From: Reyranella sp.
Lineage (GTDB): Bacteria > Pseudomonadota > Alphaproteobacteria > Reyranellales > Reyranellaceae
DNA length: 7,220 bases
Assembly: GCA_030681635.1 (NCBI GenBank)
Contig: JAUXRT010000417.1
Location: forward strand, 1-7,220
Reading direction: 5' to 3'
A model generated the notes under the pieces. The model searched no databases. It was not told where the DNA came from and saw only the letters and a program-made list of their open reading frames with translations. Shown piece after piece: positions 6,377 through 7,220 of the stretch (within the stretch, counting starts at the first letter, position 1; each line of letters starts with the position of its first letter). Both the position numbers and the translations under genes were made by a program.

Positions 6377-6440
6377 CAGGATGGGCTTTTAGCGCCCATT
6401 CCCCCAAACGCCCGCCGACCCTGTCAGCGGGCGTTTTTCT
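6377..6440 (+). ncRNA. Possible short transcript with two hairpins (small RNA or attenuated leader)
   Basis: The sequence after the candidate promoter folds as ATGGGC 6381-6386 / GCCCAT 6394-6399 and then as the strong terminator hairpin at 6406-6436. A transcript of about 64 bases would result. No known RNA family is recognised. It could be a free small RNA or an attenuator leader for the mini-ORF at 6461. Confidence 0.3.
6406..6440 (+). terminator. Intrinsic terminator
   Basis: A perfect 10-bp stem, AAACGCCCGC (6406-6415) with GCGGGCGTTT (6427-6436), has an 11-base loop and is followed by TTCT and more T-rich sequence. It points to plus-strand termination, although no complete plus-strand gene lies upstream within 1.5 kb, which implies a short local transcript. 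Confidence 0.75.
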
Positions 6441-6460
6441 TTGCCTGAACAGGACTTCCA

Positions 6461-6520
6461 ATGACCCCGATCGAACGCTGCCGAGCTGCGCAAAGGCCAG
6501 ACACTGATGATGAAAAGTAG
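6461..6520 (+). CDS. Possible mini-ORF or remnant of an interrupted gene
   Basis: ATG at 6461 is preceded by AGG (6451-6453) 7 bp upstream and opens a 19-codon frame (MTPIERCRAAQRPDTDDEK) ending in TAG. It directly follows the promoter-hairpin-terminator unit, so it may be a leader peptide or the 5' stub of a gene disrupted by the repeat-rich sequence after 6530. The product is not recognised, and the frame may be chance. Confidence 0.2.
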   Translation: MTPIERCRAAQRPDTDDEK

Positions 6521-6530
6521 ACAAGCCAGG

Positions 6531-6649
6531 TGGCACAGTTCGTCACGGGGCGATTCGCCTGTGCGCTCAGGGGCTTGGCGGCGGTTTATGGCACAAGTGT
6601 CTAGACACCGCGTGGCACAAGGAGCTGTGCCAGAAAATGGTCCATTTTC
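6531..6649. repeat. Cluster of TGGCACA repeats and palindromes, insertion-sequence-end-like
   Basis: TGGCACA occurs three times directly (6531, 6589, 6613) and once inverted (TGTGCCA 6626-6632). TGGCACAG 6531-6538 and CTGTGCCA 6625-6632 form an 8-bp inverted pair. Also present are a perfect palindrome GTGTCTAGACAC (6597-6608), a hairpin TGGCACA 6613-6619 / TGTGCCA 6626-6632, and a palindrome GAAAATGG-T-CCATTTTC (6633-6649) that reaches into the amidase stop codon. Mixed TGGCAC and AAAATGGTCCA-type units are reminiscent of the multiple terminal repeats of IS21-family elements, from memory only. No transposase gene is present, so this would be a remnant. The hairpins could also end amidase transcription. 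Confidence 0.4.
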
Positions 6650-7220
6650 AGATCTGATGCGCCATCGGCGGCGCCGGGATCGGGCGCACGCGCTCGTAGG
6701 CCGCGGCCGCACGCAGCACCAGCGCGTCGCGGGCGTGGCCGCCCACGATCTGCAGGCCGATCGGCATGCCCTCGCGGTCGAGGCCACAGGGGATGGTGGC
6801 GGCGGGCTGGCGCGTCAGGTTGAAGGTGAGGGTGAAGGGCGTCCAGCCGATGTCGACGCCGTCGCCGCCCCAGGCCGCGTTCTCATTCACCGCGAACGCC
6901 GTCATCGGCATGGTCGGCGTCAGAAGCAGGTCATACTTGGCCATGAACTGGTTCATGATCACGCCGACCTGCTGGCGCTGGTGGATCGCCGTCACCACCG
7001 CCTCCTGGCCGAGATTGGCGCCGTGCTCGGCGGCCTTCAGCAGGCCTGGATCCATCAGCGCCCGCTTCTCGGGGCTGAAAGTCTTCACCAGGACGGCCAC
7101 GTTCGACTGCCAGTGCGCGTTCAGGATTCGACGCGGGTCGAGGCCGGCGAAGTCGGGCGAGTCCTCGTCCACCTTGGCGCCCAGCTTCTTGAACACCTTT
7201 CCGGCGTGCTCGACCGCCAC
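6648..7220 (-). CDS. Amidase signature family protein, C-terminal part (partial)
   Basis: The 190 visible residues are the C-terminal portion of an amidase-signature hydrolase (GatA-related fold). Recognisable pieces are YDLLLTPTMPMTAF, the block FTLTFNLTRQPAATIPCGLD and then MPIGLQIVGGHARDALVLRAAAAYE, the usual end of this family. The Ser-cisSer-Lys catalytic residues lie in the N-terminal part, outside the window, so activity cannot be judged. The first visible codon is an internal GTG at the window edge, not a supported start. Such enzymes hydrolyse amide bonds of varied small molecules; as no gatB or gatC neighbour is seen, a catabolic amidase is more likely than tRNA amidotransferase subunit A. 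The stop overlaps a palindrome of the adjacent repeat cluster, but the C-terminus appears about full length. Confidence 0.9.
   Translation of the reverse strand: MAVEHAGKVFKKLGAKVDEDSPDFAGLDPRRILNAHWQSNVAVLVKTFSPEKRALMDPGLLKAAEHGANLGQEAVVTAIHQRQQVGVIMNQFMAKYDLLLTPTMPMTAFAVNENAAWGGDGVDIGWTPFTLTFNLTRQPAATIPCGLDREGMPIGLQIVGGHARDALVLRAAAAYERVRPIPAPPMAHQI

Noticed and set aside
6381..6392. Three-codon ORF (M-G-F-stop) in the first hairpin of the leader
   Set aside because: The ATG follows AGG without spacing and the frame is too short to be more than chance.
6318..6787. Minus-strand frames of 72 and 132 residues between the SDR and amidase genes
   Set aside because: They run through the terminator hairpin, the repeat cluster and the amidase end in the wrong frame, with no recognisable domain.

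Overview
The window is GC-rich, gene-dense bacterial DNA, most likely from an alphaproteobacterium. The Rhodospirillales/Hyphomicrobiales type (for example Reyranella- or Bradyrhizobium-like) is a guess from codon bias and gene families. A GluQRS-type enzyme supports Proteobacteria. No rRNA, tRNA, CRISPR array or complete transposon is visible.

Layout. (1) 1-696, minus strand: an AlkA-like DNA glycosylase whose stop overlaps the ATG of a further minus-strand gene leaving the window. (2) 742-1635, plus: glutamyl-Q tRNA(Asp) synthetase, divergent from the glycosylase. (3) 1597-1670: a REPIN-like double-hairpin repeat that supplies the last 12 codons and stop of the synthetase gene. (4) 1690-3629, plus: a Rieske non-heme iron oxygenase alpha subunit, coupled through a TTGA overlap to a divergent short-chain dehydrogenase-like protein that lacks the canonical catalytic tyrosine. 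(5) 3630-3712: a second, nearly perfect REPIN in the same orientation, so the Rieske/SDR pair is bracketed by two copies. (6) 3726-4829, plus: a MetE-like (YxjG/YxjH-type) zinc methyltransferase. It converges with (7) 4834-5388, minus, an unrecognised membrane-anchored protein; both stop codons lie inside a perfect 14-bp palindrome. (8) 5446-6216, minus: a canonical SDR oxidoreductase. (9) 6217-6647: about 430 bp without a convincing gene. It holds a direct-repeat and hairpin region upstream of the SDR, a sigma70-like promoter followed by two hairpins ending in a T-run (possible small RNA or attenuated leader), a mini-ORF, and a cluster of TGGCACA repeats and palindromes resembling an insertion-sequence end. 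(10) 6648-7220, minus: the C-terminal part of an amidase-signature enzyme running off the window.

How the genes may work together. The Rieske oxygenase, SDR-like protein and MetE-like methyltransferase are co-oriented and could form a small catabolic or demethylation unit, but no ferredoxin, reductase or regulator gene is present and no substrate can be named. The glycosylase (DNA repair) and GluQRS (tRNA modification) are housekeeping genes. The most notable non-coding signal is the pair of REPIN-like repeats: one has been captured into a coding sequence, and its arms show compensatory changes that preserve the hairpin.
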